A stretch of 64,000 nt of DNA from the NCBI GenBank assembly GCA_030550515.1, contig JAUQPE010000029.1, positions 62,001 to 126,000 on the forward strand, read 5' to 3'. Of the stretch, positions 16,642 through 25,146 are shown one piece after another. This stretch comes from Thermotogota bacterium (GTDB lineage: Bacteria; Thermotogota; Thermotogae; Thermotogales; Thermotogaceae). A program made the position numbers and the translations under genes. A model generated the notes under the pieces. It saw only the letters and a program-made list of their open reading frames with translations, had not been told where the DNA came from and did no database searches. The stretch's first letter is position 1. Every line of letters begins with the position of its first letter.

Positions 16642-18006
16642 ATGAGAGTTCCTCCTCACAATTTGGAAGCGGAAGTTGCCGTTCTTGGGAGCGTATTGAT
16701 AGATCCCTCCGTGATCAACGATGTCATGGAGGTGATAAGCCACGAAGACTTCTACTTGAAGAAACACCAGTACATATTCCAGGCTATGGAGGCCCTCTAC
16801 GATGAGGGCAAGCCAATAGACGTTGTGGCCGTCTGCGACAAGTTGAAATCCATGGGGAAGCTCGAAGAGGTGGGAGGCGAGATCGAGGTCGTCAAACTTG
16901 CCGATGCTGTGCCGAGTTCCGCACACGCCGTGTACTACGCCGAGATAGTAAAAGAAAAGGCGATCCTTCGAAGGCTAATAGAAGTTTCGAGAAAGATATC
17001 GGAGAACGCGTACATGGAAGGGGATGTGGACGAACTACTGGATGAAGCAGAGAAGATGATATTTGAGATATCGGAGATGAAGACCACAAAGTCTTACGAT
17101 CACATGAGGAACATCATGCACCAAGTTTTTGAGAACCTGGAGAGTTTTCGAGAGAGGGTGAACGTGATAGAACCCGGGGTGCTCGTGACGGGTCTTCCCA
17201 CTGGTTTCAAGAGTTTGGACAAGCAGACCACGGGATTCCACAAGTCAGATTTCGTCATAATCGCCGCGAGGCCTTCGATGGGAAAGACCTCCTTTGCGCT
17301 TTCGATTGCCAGGAACATGGCCGTGAACTACGAGATACCTGTAGGGATTTTCAGCCTCGAGATGTCCAGGGAACAACTCGCCCAGCGTCTCTTGAGCATG
17401 GAGTCTGGTGTTGACCTTTACAACATCAGGACGGGCTTTTTGACGTCGGAAGAATGGGAAAGGCTCACCGTTGCGGCCTCGAGACTCTACAAAGCCCCCA
17501 TCATTGTGGACGACGAAACGTTGCTCGACCCGAGGACTCTCAGGGCAAAGGCGAGGAGGATGAAGAGGGAGTACGGCGTGGAAGTCATACTCGTTGATTA
17601 CCTGCAGCTGATGCACCTGAGGGGGCAGAAGGAGAGCAGACAACAGGAGATATCGGAGATATCGAGATCCCTGAAACTGTTGGCGAGAGAGCTAGATATA
17701 GTAGTCATCGCCCTCTCCCAACTCTCCAGGGCGGTTGAACAGCGCGAAGACAAACGTCCTAGGCTCAGCGACTTGAGGGAATCCGGTGCCATCGAACAGG
17801 ATGCCGATACGGTGATATTCATATACAGGGAGGAATACTACAAGAGCAAAAAGGAGAAGGGAGAGAGCAGGATCCACGAACCACACGAGGCGGAGATCAT
17901 AATAGGGAAACAGAGGAACGGCCCCGTCGGGACTATAATTCTGATATTCAACCCAAAGACCGTGACCTTCTACGAACCGGACTACGTGCATGATAAAATT
18001 CTCTGA
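16642..18006 (+). CDS. dnaB: Replicative DNA helicase DnaB
   Basis: 454 residues. The N-terminal primase-interacting domain (RVPPHNLEAEVAVLGSVLID, residues 2-110) is followed by a linker and the RecA-like motor. Walker A is ARPSMGKTSFALSIARN (~residue 213), Walker B is VEVILVDYLQLM, and the DnaB signatures SLEMSREQLAQRLLSM and ALSQLSRAVEQREDKRPRLSDLRESGAIEQDAD are complete. The ATG follows GAGGTGAGAGG. It sits between the Lpt fusion gene and the nucleoside phosphorylase gene. No intein is present. Confidence 0.97.
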   Translation: MRVPPHNLEAEVAVLGSVLIDPSVINDVMEVISHEDFYLKKHQYIFQAMEALYDEGKPIDVVAVCDKLKSMGKLEEVGGEIEVVKLADAVPSSAHAVYYAEIVKEKAILRRLIEVSRKISENAYMEGDVDELLDEAEKMIFEISEMKTTKSYDHMRNIMHQVFENLESFRERVNVIEPGVLVTGLPTGFKSLDKQTTGFHKSDFVIIAARPSMGKTSFALSIARNMAVNYEIPVGIFSLEMSREQLAQRLLSMESGVDLYNIRTGFLTSEEWERLTVAASRLYKAPIIVDDETLLDPRTLRAKARRMKREYGVEVILVDYLQLMHLRGQKESRQQEISEISRSLKLLARELDIVVIALSQLSRAVEQREDKRPRLSDLRESGAIEQDADTVIFIYREEYYKSKKEKGESRIHEPHEAEIIIGKQRNGPVGTIILIFNPKTVTFYEPDYVHDKIL

Positions 18007-18025
18007 ATGAAGGAGGTGTGGAGGA

Positions 18026-18862
18026 ATGGACGTGCAGACTTACAAAAAGAGGGTGGAGAGGGCTGTCGAGTACCTGAAGTCGAAGATCCAGGAAAACCCA
18101 AGGATAGCCATCATACTCGGTTCGGGACTTTCCGTGATAGCGGAAGAAGTGGAAAAATCTGGCGTTGCCGTCAAAATTCCTTACTCGGAGATCCCAGAGT
18201 TTCCCATTTCCACGGCTCCCGGTCACAGAGGGGAGTTGATCTTTGGAAAGCTCTACGGGAAGAATGTCATGTTGATGAACGGCAGGTTCCACTACTACGA
18301 GGGCTACAGCATGAAAGAAGTGACTTTCCCGATCCGGGTGATGCAACTGTTGGGTGTGGAGATACTCGTTGTGACGAACGCTGCCGGTGGTTTGAATCCA
18401 GATTTCGAAGTGGGTAGGCCCATGATAATCACCGATCACATAAACCTCATGGGAGACAACCCGTTGATAGGACCGAACGTGGACGAGTGGGGTCCGAGGT
18501 TTCCGGATATGTCGGAACCTTACGACAAGAAACTCGTAGAGCTGGCGTACAATTCAGCAAAAGAGCTCGGTATACCCGTCTACCAGGGGGTGTACGTGGC
18601 GGTCGCAGGTCCCAACTTCGAGACACCCGCAGAGTTGAGGATGCTCAGAAGGTTGGGGGCGGATGCGGTGGGCATGTCCACGGTGCCAGAAGTCATCGTC
18701 GCAAGGCATGCCCAGATGAGGGTCCTAGGGATTTCGGCCATCACGGATCGAGCTGTTCCGGAGGACCTCAAGCCTTTGACCGCCGAAGAGGTACTCGAAG
18801 TGGCTGAAAAAACTGGTAGGTTGATCGCACAGATCATCTTTGAAGTGGTGAGGAAGGTTTGA
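18026..18862 (+). CDS. Purine-nucleoside phosphorylase (trimeric, class II)
   Basis: Phosphorolysis of purine (deoxy)nucleosides to base and (deoxy)ribose 1-phosphate. The 278 residues contain ILGSGL, APGHRGELIFGKL, NGRFHYYEGYSM, VVTNAAGGLNPDF and VGMSTVPEVIVARHAQMRV, all typical of the trimeric class. The base-specificity position, Asn in the human enzyme (ITN), is Asp here (SAITDRAVPEDL), which suggests that 6-aminopurines such as adenosine may be accepted. The ATG follows GGAGGTGTGGAGG. Confidence 0.93.
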   Translation: MDVQTYKKRVERAVEYLKSKIQENPRIAIILGSGLSVIAEEVEKSGVAVKIPYSEIPEFPISTAPGHRGELIFGKLYGKNVMLMNGRFHYYEGYSMKEVTFPIRVMQLLGVEILVVTNAAGGLNPDFEVGRPMIITDHINLMGDNPLIGPNVDEWGPRFPDMSEPYDKKLVELAYNSAKELGIPVYQGVYVAVAGPNFETPAELRMLRRLGADAVGMSTVPEVIVARHAQMRVLGISAITDRAVPEDLKPLTAEEVLEVAEKTGRLIAQIIFEVVRKV

Positions 18863-18864
18863 AC

Positions 18865-19608
18865 GTGTACGATTTCTTCAGAAGGTTTTCTTACGTGCTG
18901 ATCAGCGGCATGGCGACGATGGGTGGAGCCCTGCCTTTTCTTTTTTTCGCCCATAGAAAGTTGGGAGATCGCGCAATAGACGCGCTGATGGGGTTTGCCG
19001 CTGGCATCATGCTGGCGATAAGCGCCTTCAGCCTCACCGTCCCCTCGATCGAAACGGGCGGGATCATTCGGTTCACGGTGGGATTCTTCCTTGGAGGAGT
19101 AGTGGCCAGTCTCGCCGACAGGTTTTCGCCTCACGAACACTTACTCAAAGGACACGAGGGTCCTGACGCGAAGAGGTTGAGAGGGGCTTGGCTTTTCCTC
19201 ATCACCATGGCCATCCACAACCTGCCGGAGGGCATGGCCGTGGGGGTTTCCTCCGATACCCCCCACGCCTTCTCCGTTGCCATGGCGATCGGTTTTCAGA
19301 ACATACCGGAAGGCGCCGCAACGATCGCTGCGTTGGTGGCTGCAAAATACAAGAAGGGCAAGGCGATCTTTTTGACGTTCTTGACGGGCGTGCTGGAAAT
19401 CCTGGGAGGTTTGATCGGGATAATGCTCACCTTAATCAGTCAAAAGATGCTCCCCTATCTCCTCGCACTCGCCGCTGGCGCCATGGTCTACGTGGTGAGC
19501 GATGAGGTGATCCCAGAAACTCATTCGAAGGGAAACGAGTTTCTGGCCACCTGGAGCATTTTGGCGGGCTTCCTCGCCATGGCGATCTTCGATGTGGCTT
19601 TGGGGTGA
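18865..19608 (+). CDS. ZIP-family divalent metal transporter
   Basis: About 247 residues with eight hydrophobic segments. The two metal-path helices carry MAIHNLPEGMAVGVSSD (HNxPEG) and IGFQNIPEGAATIAALV (NxPEG), the GufA/ZupT signature. A His/Glu-rich cytosolic loop (DRFSPHEHLLKGHEGPD) lies between helices 3 and 4. It probably imports Zn, Fe or Mn. GTG 18865 is preferred because AGGAAGG is 7 bases upstream; TTG 18859, overlapping the previous stop, is an alternative. Confidence 0.9.
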   Translation: MYDFFRRFSYVLISGMATMGGALPFLFFAHRKLGDRAIDALMGFAAGIMLAISAFSLTVPSIETGGIIRFTVGFFLGGVVASLADRFSPHEHLLKGHEGPDAKRLRGAWLFLITMAIHNLPEGMAVGVSSDTPHAFSVAMAIGFQNIPEGAATIAALVAAKYKKGKAIFLTFLTGVLEILGGLIGIMLTLISQKMLPYLLALAAGAMVYVVSDEVIPETHSKGNEFLATWSILAGFLAMAIFDVALG

Positions 19609-19617
19609 TGCGGTGTG

Positions 19618-20529
19618 ATGAAGATCGCCAAGATGGAACCCGTCTTGGAAGAACTCGAAGAGAGATACGAAGATCCCTCGTTTTCGCAAAGTTACGAGGT
19701 GTTCCCAGACCGTGCCTATGAGAACGCGAAAAAAGGTTTGGATTCCATCATCTTCGTCGACGGCAAGAGGAGGAGCTTCGTTCGTCTCATGACCACGAAC
19801 GGTTACGTCGGCGTTTTCTCGGAAGTATCCGCAGCGGCCGTTCTTTGGAGCAGAAAGATGGGTACCAAACCTCTCTTCTCTCCGCGAGTTCCTCCAAAAG
19901 TTGTCAAGGTAGTGGGATTCTCGAGGGATTATCCAGAAGAGGGTGAAGAAGAGAAAGTGGCCGACCTCACCTTCAAAGTGGTGAAGACGGGAAGAGATGC
20001 CATGGAATCCGTGGACAACGAACTCAAAGCTTTAGAAGCGGAGGTAGTTCGCGAACGTTTGAGAGATGGTGTGCTGGTCGTAAGGGATGGCCCCGCCATA
20101 CCAGATCATGTGTTCGAACCAGGTGTAGGTCCGATCGGTCTCATCAAAAACGTCATGCTTTTTGGTTTGCCTAGGGATCAACTCGAAGAGTTGTCCAGGT
20201 TGAGGAAAGGTGAGAGGTGGGACAAGATCTACTGCGAGCGGAAAGGAAAGCTGAAGAGAGTCGGTACCTATTTGAAACTGATAGACGAAGAGGGATTGAG
20301 GGGCATTGTAAAAGTCGAAAGCTTTGTGGACGAGGACTGGAAGATAGAAGAGTTGAGCAAGTTGTTCAACGAGCTGGCCGTCACTCTGCCGAGCCTCACA
20401 GCAGATTTGCCGATTCCAAGGCTTCCGGAAGACATCTTCCCCATACAGTTCCTCGAACAACAGCTCTCACACTTTCTGACCGACAGGAACTACATGATAA
20501 CGAAGATCCTGGCTTTTCACAGAAGGTGA
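19618..20529 (+). CDS. NurA-domain-like protein (putative nuclease)
   Basis: 303 residues. Two separated Asp-Gly motifs, IIFVDGKRRSFVRL (~residue 47) and GVLVVRDGPAI (~155), followed by GLIKNVMLFGL and by ELAVTLPSLTADLPIPRLP, fit the NurA fold, whose metal-binding Asp residues lie in such motifs. NurA enzymes are 5'-3' nucleases normally coupled to a HerA helicase in archaea and some bacteria. No herA is nearby. GTG 19615 is equally possible as a start. The family assignment is by eye and moderate. Confidence 0.55.
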   Translation: MKIAKMEPVLEELEERYEDPSFSQSYEVFPDRAYENAKKGLDSIIFVDGKRRSFVRLMTTNGYVGVFSEVSAAAVLWSRKMGTKPLFSPRVPPKVVKVVGFSRDYPEEGEEEKVADLTFKVVKTGRDAMESVDNELKALEAEVVRERLRDGVLVVRDGPAIPDHVFEPGVGPIGLIKNVMLFGLPRDQLEELSRLRKGERWDKIYCERKGKLKRVGTYLKLIDEEGLRGIVKVESFVDEDWKIEELSKLFNELAVTLPSLTADLPIPRLPEDIFPIQFLEQQLSHFLTDRNYMITKILAFHRR

Positions 20530-20533
20530 GAGC

Positions 20534-20896
20534 TTGAAGCAGAGTGATTTGGATCCAAAAGAACTTCCCGTTTCGACTCTGGCGTACATCGGAGATGCCG
20601 TGATGGAACTGTTTTTCAGGGTGGAGTTTCTGAGCAGTCGAAGGGTTTCCGCTATCCACGAGAAGGTGAAGGAAAACACCTCCAAACACGGTCAAGCCAG
20701 GTTACTGGATACGGTGTGGGAGATCCTTTCGGACGAAGAAAAGGGTATCGTGAAGCGTGGTATGAACTCGAAGACGGCTAAGAAACACGGTAACGATCTC
20801 CTCTACAGGAAGAGCACGGGGCTTGAGACGTTGATCGGTTACCTGTACCTTAAGGGTGACCTTCGGAGAATAGAAGAGTTGCTAACACCAAGATGA
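20534..20896 (+). CDS. mrnC: Mini-ribonuclease III
   Basis: 120 residues of an RNase III catalytic domain without the dsRNA-binding domain. The signature VSTLAYIGDAVMELFFR (residues ~13-29, catalytic Asp) and VKRGMNSKT, then TGLETLIGYLYLKGDLRRIEELL, match Mini-III, which matures 23S rRNA ends. TTG 20534 follows AAGGTGA. It precedes the 23S rRNA methyltransferase gene, a fitting neighbour. Confidence 0.92.
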   Translation: MKQSDLDPKELPVSTLAYIGDAVMELFFRVEFLSSRRVSAIHEKVKENTSKHGQARLLDTVWEILSDEEKGIVKRGMNSKTAKKHGNDLLYRKSTGLETLIGYLYLKGDLRRIEELLTPR

Positions 20897-20954
20897 CAGG
20901 CGTCGGAGTGAGAACTTGGCGTGCGAAGGAGACGGATCGTTGGCGGTGGATTGG

Positions 20955-21686
20955 ATGAGAGCATACGGTCGAAAAGTGCTGGAAGAAGCCTTAAGAAGTG
21001 ATGTACAAGTGAAGAAAGTGTACTTCCAAAAGATGAAGAATCCTGGTTCTCATTTCCTCTCGTTGATCGAAGAAGTGGAAAAGCGAGGCATCCCCTACGT
21101 GTTCGAATCGGAAGAACGCTTGAAGAATCTCGTCGGCACGAAGAAACACCAAGGTGTCGTTTTCGAAATAGGCGAGTACCGATACGCGACGCTGAGTGAG
21201 ATTGTTGAATGCAAGCGACCCCAGTTGATAGTGCTCTTGGACCAGATCCAAGACCCTCACAACCTTGGAGCGATCGTGAGAACCTCGGTCGGGGCAGGGG
21301 TCGACGGCATCGTGATCCCCCAGGACAAGTCTGTGAAGGTCACCGAAACGGTGATAAAGGTCTCGGCGGGTACCGTGTTTCGTGCGAAGATAGCGGTGGT
21401 CACGAACCTCGCTCGCGCCATTGAAGAACTGAAAGAGGCTGGGATATGGGTGTACGCTGCGGATGTCTCCGGGAGTCCCGTATACGACGAAGATTTCACA
21501 CTTCCAACCGCCTTCGTTTTTGGAAACGAAGGGGAAGGTATCAGAAGGCTTGTGAGGGAAAGGTGTGACAAGGTGGTTACCATCCCTATGGAGGGTGATA
21601 TCGATTCTTTGAACGTTTCGGTGAGCGTTGGAATCGTCCTGTTCGAGGCTGTGAGGCAGAGGAGGTTGAAGAATGTCTCTGGCTGA
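20955..21686 (+). CDS. rlmB: TrmH/RlmB-type RNA 2'-O-methyltransferase
   Basis: About 243 residues. An N-terminal L30e-like substrate domain (AYGRKVLEEALRS) is followed by a SPOUT knot domain. Motif 1 is LLDQIQDPHNLGAIVRTSVGAG, motif 2 is FVFGNEGEGIRRLV, and motif 3 is IPMEGDIDSLNVSVSVGIVLFEA. These are typical of 23S rRNA Gm2251 methyltransferase. Three starts are possible: TTG 20916 and TTG 20940 each have a GGAG, while ATG 20955 gives the usual family N terminus. The 3' end overlaps the HAD gene by 14 bases. Confidence 0.88.
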   Translation: MRAYGRKVLEEALRSDVQVKKVYFQKMKNPGSHFLSLIEEVEKRGIPYVFESEERLKNLVGTKKHQGVVFEIGEYRYATLSEIVECKRPQLIVLLDQIQDPHNLGAIVRTSVGAGVDGIVIPQDKSVKVTETVIKVSAGTVFRAKIAVVTNLARAIEELKEAGIWVYAADVSGSPVYDEDFTLPTAFVFGNEGEGIRRLVRERCDKVVTIPMEGDIDSLNVSVSVGIVLFEAVRQRRLKNVSG

Positions 21687-22452
21687 CGTGGAACTCTTCG
21701 TGCTTGACATGGACGGAACTTTCTACCTTGACAACACACCCCTTCCTGGTTCCCTGAAATTCCTGGAGAAGTTGAGAAGGAGAGGGAAAAGATACGTGTT
21801 CTTCACCAACAACTCTTCGCTTGGGCCCGAAGATTACGTGGAAAAGTTGAAGGGAATGGGAGTTTCCGTGAGCCTGGACGAGGTTTTCACCTCAGGCGAA
21901 GCGACCGCCCTTTACATGCTGAGGGAATTCGGTAGATGCAGGATTTACCTGCTCGGAACACCCCAACTCCAGAGGATTTTCCTCTCCATCGGGCACGTCC
22001 TGGACGAGGAGAATCCAGACTTCGTCGTGGTAGGATTCGACAAGACCCTGACTTACGAGAAGCTGAGGAAGGCTTGTCTCTTCTTGAGGAAGGGGAAGCG
22101 TTACATCGCCACGCATCCCGACATCAACTGTCCTTCCGAAGAGGGCCCCATCCCGGATGCCGGCAGCATCATGGCTGCGATCGAAGCGTCGACGGGTAGG
22201 AAACCAGACTTCGTCGTTGGAAAACCCAACCCAATGGTCATAGAGATGATCAGCGAGAAAAAAGGTGTGAGAAAGGAACGGATCGCCATGGTGGGCGACA
22301 GGTTGTACACGGACGTGAGAGTGGCGAAAAACGCCGGCATCGTCTCGATACTGGTCTTGTCGGGTGAAACAACGCCGTCCGATCTCGAAAAAAGCGATCT
22401 GAAACCAGATTACGTCTTCAAAGATTTAGGAGAGCTTTCCGAGTTCATCTAG
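21673..22452 (+). CDS. NagD-like HAD-superfamily phosphatase
   Basis: 259 residues with HAD motif I LFVLDMDGTFYLD (nucleophile Asp ~12), motif II VFFTNNSS, the type IIA cap between (GFDKTLTYEKLRKA), motif III Lys in VGKPNPMVIEMI, and motif IV MVGDRLYTDVRVAKNAG. The family dephosphorylates small phospho-metabolites such as nucleotides or sugar phosphates. It overlaps the preceding gene by 14 bases and the convergent aldo/keto reductase by 27 bases. Confidence 0.9.
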   Translation: MSLADVELFVLDMDGTFYLDNTPLPGSLKFLEKLRRRGKRYVFFTNNSSLGPEDYVEKLKGMGVSVSLDEVFTSGEATALYMLREFGRCRIYLLGTPQLQRIFLSIGHVLDEENPDFVVVGFDKTLTYEKLRKACLFLRKGKRYIATHPDINCPSEEGPIPDAGSIMAAIEASTGRKPDFVVGKPNPMVIEMISEKKGVRKERIAMVGDRLYTDVRVAKNAGIVSILVLSGETTPSDLEKSDLKPDYVFKDLGELSEFI

Positions 22453-23259
22453 CTCGGCCAATTCTTCCTCTGTAAGCTTCAAGTTCAAAGCCTCCAGATT
22501 TTCCCTCAGATGTTCCAGACTGCCAGCCTTCGGGATCGCAACGACCGCAGGTTTCGATATCAACCACGCCAGCATCACCTGATAGATCGTGGCACCGTGT
22601 TTCGAAGCTACCCTTTCAAGGACCTTCCTTGCTTCTTCTGAAAGCTTCGTCCTCTTGAGGGGGGAGTAGGCCACAAGCGTGATGCCGTTTTCCTGACAAT
22701 ACTGAAGGAGTCCTGTTCTCTCCGGTCCCCTGTCCTCTATGTTGTAGAGGACCTGGTCGCAGACGATGGGTTCCCTGGACTTGTGAACCGCTTCTTCGAG
22801 CAAATCCCTGTCAAAGTTGGAAACACCCACGTGCTTTATCAACCCCATCCTCACGCCCTCCGCCATGGCATCCAACGTTTCCTCGAGGGGGACCTCGGGG
22901 TTGGGCCAGTGTATCAGGTAGAGGTCCACGTAGTCCGTGTCGAGCCTTCGCAGAGTCGCCTCGAGCGACCTCAACAGATCGTCCCTCCTCAGGTGGTTGG
23001 GCCAGACTTTCGAGACGATGAACAAGTCTTCCCTACGGAAAAACTTTATTGCCCTTCCCACGAGTTCTTCCGTGTGCCCTGCACCGTAGTACTCCGCCGT
23101 GTCTATGTGGGTGTAACCCATCTCTATCGCCTTCTTCAAGAGTTCAACGTACTCGTCGTCTCTGCTGTAATCCGGTGTCTCGAAACCACCTATCCCCCAA
23201 GTCCCAAGACCGATAGCCGGTATCATCTTTCCCGTCTTGCCGAGCTCTTTGTAGACCAC
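22426..23259 (-). CDS. Aldo/keto reductase
   Basis: 277 residues, a TIM barrel using NADPH. The catalytic tetrad is visible: Asp and Tyr in HIDTAEYYGAGHTEELVG (~52-57), Lys in IVSKVWPNH, and His in LYLIHWPNP. The cofactor end VAIPKAGSLEHLRENL is also present. The substrate is unknown. GTG 23259 overlaps the end of the upstream inositol-phosphatase-family gene. It converges on the HAD phosphatase gene with a 27-base overlap. Confidence 0.92.
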   Translation of the reverse strand: MVYKELGKTGKMIPAIGLGTWGIGGFETPDYSRDDEYVELLKKAIEMGYTHIDTAEYYGAGHTEELVGRAIKFFRREDLFIVSKVWPNHLRRDDLLRSLEATLRRLDTDYVDLYLIHWPNPEVPLEETLDAMAEGVRMGLIKHVGVSNFDRDLLEEAVHKSREPIVCDQVLYNIEDRGPERTGLLQYCQENGITLVAYSPLKRTKLSEEARKVLERVASKHGATIYQVMLAWLISKPAVVAIPKAGSLEHLRENLEALNLKLTEEELAELDELGKLS

Positions 23260-23260
23260 C

Positions 23261-24028
23261 TCACCCCACCTCCCGCTCCAAAACTTCTCTTACTACCCTC
23301 AACACTTCGTCGTGGATCTTTCCGTTCGAAAAGACGAGGTCCCCTCCAAAGGTTTTGACCTTCCTTCCTTGAAAGTCCGTGATCGTTCCACCGGCTTCCT
23401 CGACTATCAAAAACGCCGCCGCCACGTCCCATGGATTGGCGCGCTTTGCCACGAAGAAGTCCACCCTCCCTGCGGCGACGTAGCAAGCGTTCAAAGCGGC
23501 GCTTCCTAGAACTCTTATCCTTCTGGTCACCTTTTCCATCTTCTCTATGAACTTCCCGGTGAAGTCCACGTAGCTTCCTATGGACCCTACGCACCTCTCC
23601 AACCTATCGTTCTCGGAGACCCTTATTCTTTCCCCGTTCAAAAAGGCCCCTCTTCCTCTTTCAGCAAAGAAAGTCTCGTTCAGCGCGGGAGCGTGCACCA
23701 CACCTAACCTCGCTTCCCCGTTCTCGAGGTAGGCGAGCGAAATAGAAAAGCTTGGAAGCCCGTGCACGAAGTTGATGGTACCGTCTATCGGGTCGACCAC
23801 CCACAATTTATCCCCATCCTCCGTTATTCCCTCTTCGGAGAGGATCTTTTCCCCAGGGAAGTGCTTCCTGATCTCCTCGACGATCATGTCCTGCGCCCTC
23901 TTGTCCACGTCCGTCACAATGTCCTTGAAATCCGTCTTCAAGTCGACTTGATTCACCTTTCCCCAATGCTGCATGAGGAAGTATCCCACCCTCTTCAGCA
24001 GTTTGATCGAAAAGTCCAACCTGTCCAA
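23261..24028 (-). CDS. suhB: Inositol-monophosphatase-family phosphatase
   Basis: 255 residues of the Mg-dependent, lithium-sensitive phosphatase fold. Metal ligands appear in ILSEEGI (Glu), LWVVDPIDGTINFVHGLP (Asp-Pro-Ile-Asp-Gly) and KRANPWDVAAAFLIVEEAGG. The substrate may be inositol 1-phosphate (for di-myo-inositol phosphate, a solute of hyperthermophiles) or fructose 1,6-bisphosphate. TTG 24028 follows GAGGAGGG at 8 bases. The frame stays open upstream through a terminator and into the tRNA gene, which is not coding. Confidence 0.9.
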   Translation of the reverse strand: MDRLDFSIKLLKRVGYFLMQHWGKVNQVDLKTDFKDIVTDVDKRAQDMIVEEIRKHFPGEKILSEEGITEDGDKLWVVDPIDGTINFVHGLPSFSISLAYLENGEARLGVVHAPALNETFFAERGRGAFLNGERIRVSENDRLERCVGSIGSYVDFTGKFIEKMEKVTRRIRVLGSAALNACYVAAGRVDFFVAKRANPWDVAAAFLIVEEAGGTITDFQGRKVKTFGGDLVFSNGKIHDEVLRVVREVLEREVG

Positions 24029-24044
24029 CTCCGCATCCCTCCTC

Positions 24045-24076
24045 AAAAAATTAGAGGCTCCCTTCTCCAGGGAGCC
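24045..24076 (-). terminator. Terminator between tRNA-Val and suhB
   Basis: On the minus strand GGCTCCC, loop TGGAGAA, GGGAGCC, then TCTAATTTTTT. It ends the tRNA transcript directly ahead of the suhB ribosome site, so suhB depends on read-through or on a promoter not seen. Confidence 0.85.
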
Positions 24077-24081
24077 CTCGC

Positions 24082-24156
24082 TGGTGGGTGCGGCAGGATT
24101 TGAACCTGCGACCTCTTCCTCGTGAGGGAAGCGCTCTCCCCCTGAGCTACGCACCC
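24082..24156 (-). tRNA. tRNA-Val, anticodon CAC
   Basis: A 75-base cloverleaf on the minus strand. The acceptor arm is GGGTGCG/CGCACCC, the D arm contains AGCTCAGGGGGAGAGC, and the anticodon stem CTTCC/GGAAG encloses loop CTCACGA with anticodon CAC. The T arm is GCAGGTTCAAATCCTGC. The 3' CCA is encoded. It reads the GUG codon. Confidence 0.96.
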
Positions 24157-24169
24157 AACCGCCTTATCT

Positions 24170-24198
24170 ATTTTACAACGGTTCTCGGATCATGTCAA
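24170..24198 (-). promoter_or_regulatory. Promoter of tRNA-Val
   Basis: On the minus strand TTGACA (24198-24193), a 17-base spacer and TAAAAT (24175-24170), about 14 bases before the tRNA 5' end. The -35 box overlaps the last codons of the SufB-like gene. Confidence 0.8.
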
Positions 24199-25146
24199 AA
24201 TACCCTTTATTATCAATTCCGTCGCTTCCTCTTCCGTTAAACCCTTCGCCATGAGCGTCTGCAGTTGCTTCACGTTCACCCTCCCTATCGAAGCCTCGTG
24301 GGTGAGCTCTGAAAGGTCGTTTTTCACAATGAGGATCGGAAGGGCGCTCACCTCGACACCGTCACCTTTAGCGATCTCAACACACTCCACGTGCCCTCTC
24401 GTGTTCGGGGAGTTACCGTACATCTCGTTCACCACCGACACCTTCGCCCTGTCCAAGGCTACCGCGTTTGTCTTTGCCAATCCCCTCGCACCTTCCCCAT
24501 CAAGCTTGATAGTTTCGCGCACCTCGACGTCGTCATCCTTCGTGGCTTTCACCTTCGTGAAGAGTTCGGCAATTGCCTTCTCCTTCAAAGAGGCCTCCAT
24601 GAAGACCTTCAACTTGCCAACCCTCGTCTTCACGAGGGTGAAGGTGTTCCTGAAGAACGCCCCCATCCCGACATCGGCGATCGACCGCGTGATGAGGTTT
24701 ATCGATCCCGTCTCGCTGTGCATGTGTTCGTCGTGGTACTCCATCCACGCACCTTCCTCCAATCTCACGTTCATCAGGGCATCGTGTGTGAACTCTTCCG
24801 CCCACGGAAAGACACAGTGGGCTGTGAAGATCGCCTTTGCGTTCCTCCTCAAGGTAATGTTGAAGATGACCCTTTGGTACCCCTTCTTCTCCAGAAAACC
24901 CGTGCACACGTGTACGGGGTGCTCCAAGACGACACCCGCTCCGATCTCCATGTCCACTTGCACACCGCTCTCTATCTTCGACGGTTTCAAAACGACCCCT
25001 TCCACGCCGTTCAGACCTATGACCCTGTCACCACTTATGATCACAGAGGCTATCCTCTTGTCGAGGAATTTCGAGACGTCTCCCCCCGCCCTCTCGTAAG
25101 CCCTGGCGAGGGCTTCGAATTCTCTCTCGAAGTCTTTGACGATCAC
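24190..25146 (-). CDS. SufB/SufD-family scaffold protein (short, minimal-SUF type)
   Basis: 318 residues, shorter than typical SufB (~470), with the right-handed beta-helix core (VDMEIGAGVVLEHPVHVCTG, GYQRVIFNITLRRNAKAIF, AHCVFPWAEEFTHDALMNV, DLSELTHEASIGRVN). Cys in HVCTG and AHCVF are candidate cluster ligands. With the ATPase encoded just upstream it would assemble Fe-S clusters. No sufS, sufU or second SufB/D gene is adjacent, as in the two-gene archaeal-like SUF/SMS systems. GTG 25146 overlaps the sufC stop (GTGA). Confidence 0.85.
   Translation of the reverse strand: MIVKDFEREFEALARAYERAGGDVSKFLDKRIASVIISGDRVIGLNGVEGVVLKPSKIESGVQVDMEIGAGVVLEHPVHVCTGFLEKKGYQRVIFNITLRRNAKAIFTAHCVFPWAEEFTHDALMNVRLEEGAWMEYHDEHMHSETGSINLITRSIADVGMGAFFRNTFTLVKTRVGKLKVFMEASLKEKAIAELFTKVKATKDDDVEVRETIKLDGEGARGLAKTNAVALDRAKVSVVNEMYGNSPNTRGHVECVEIAKGDGVEVSALPILIVKNDLSELTHEASIGRVNVKQLQTLMAKGLTEEEATELIIKGILT

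Noticed and set aside
24029-24154. Upstream extension of the suhB frame
   Set aside because: It crosses a terminator and the tRNA-Val gene, so it is not coding.
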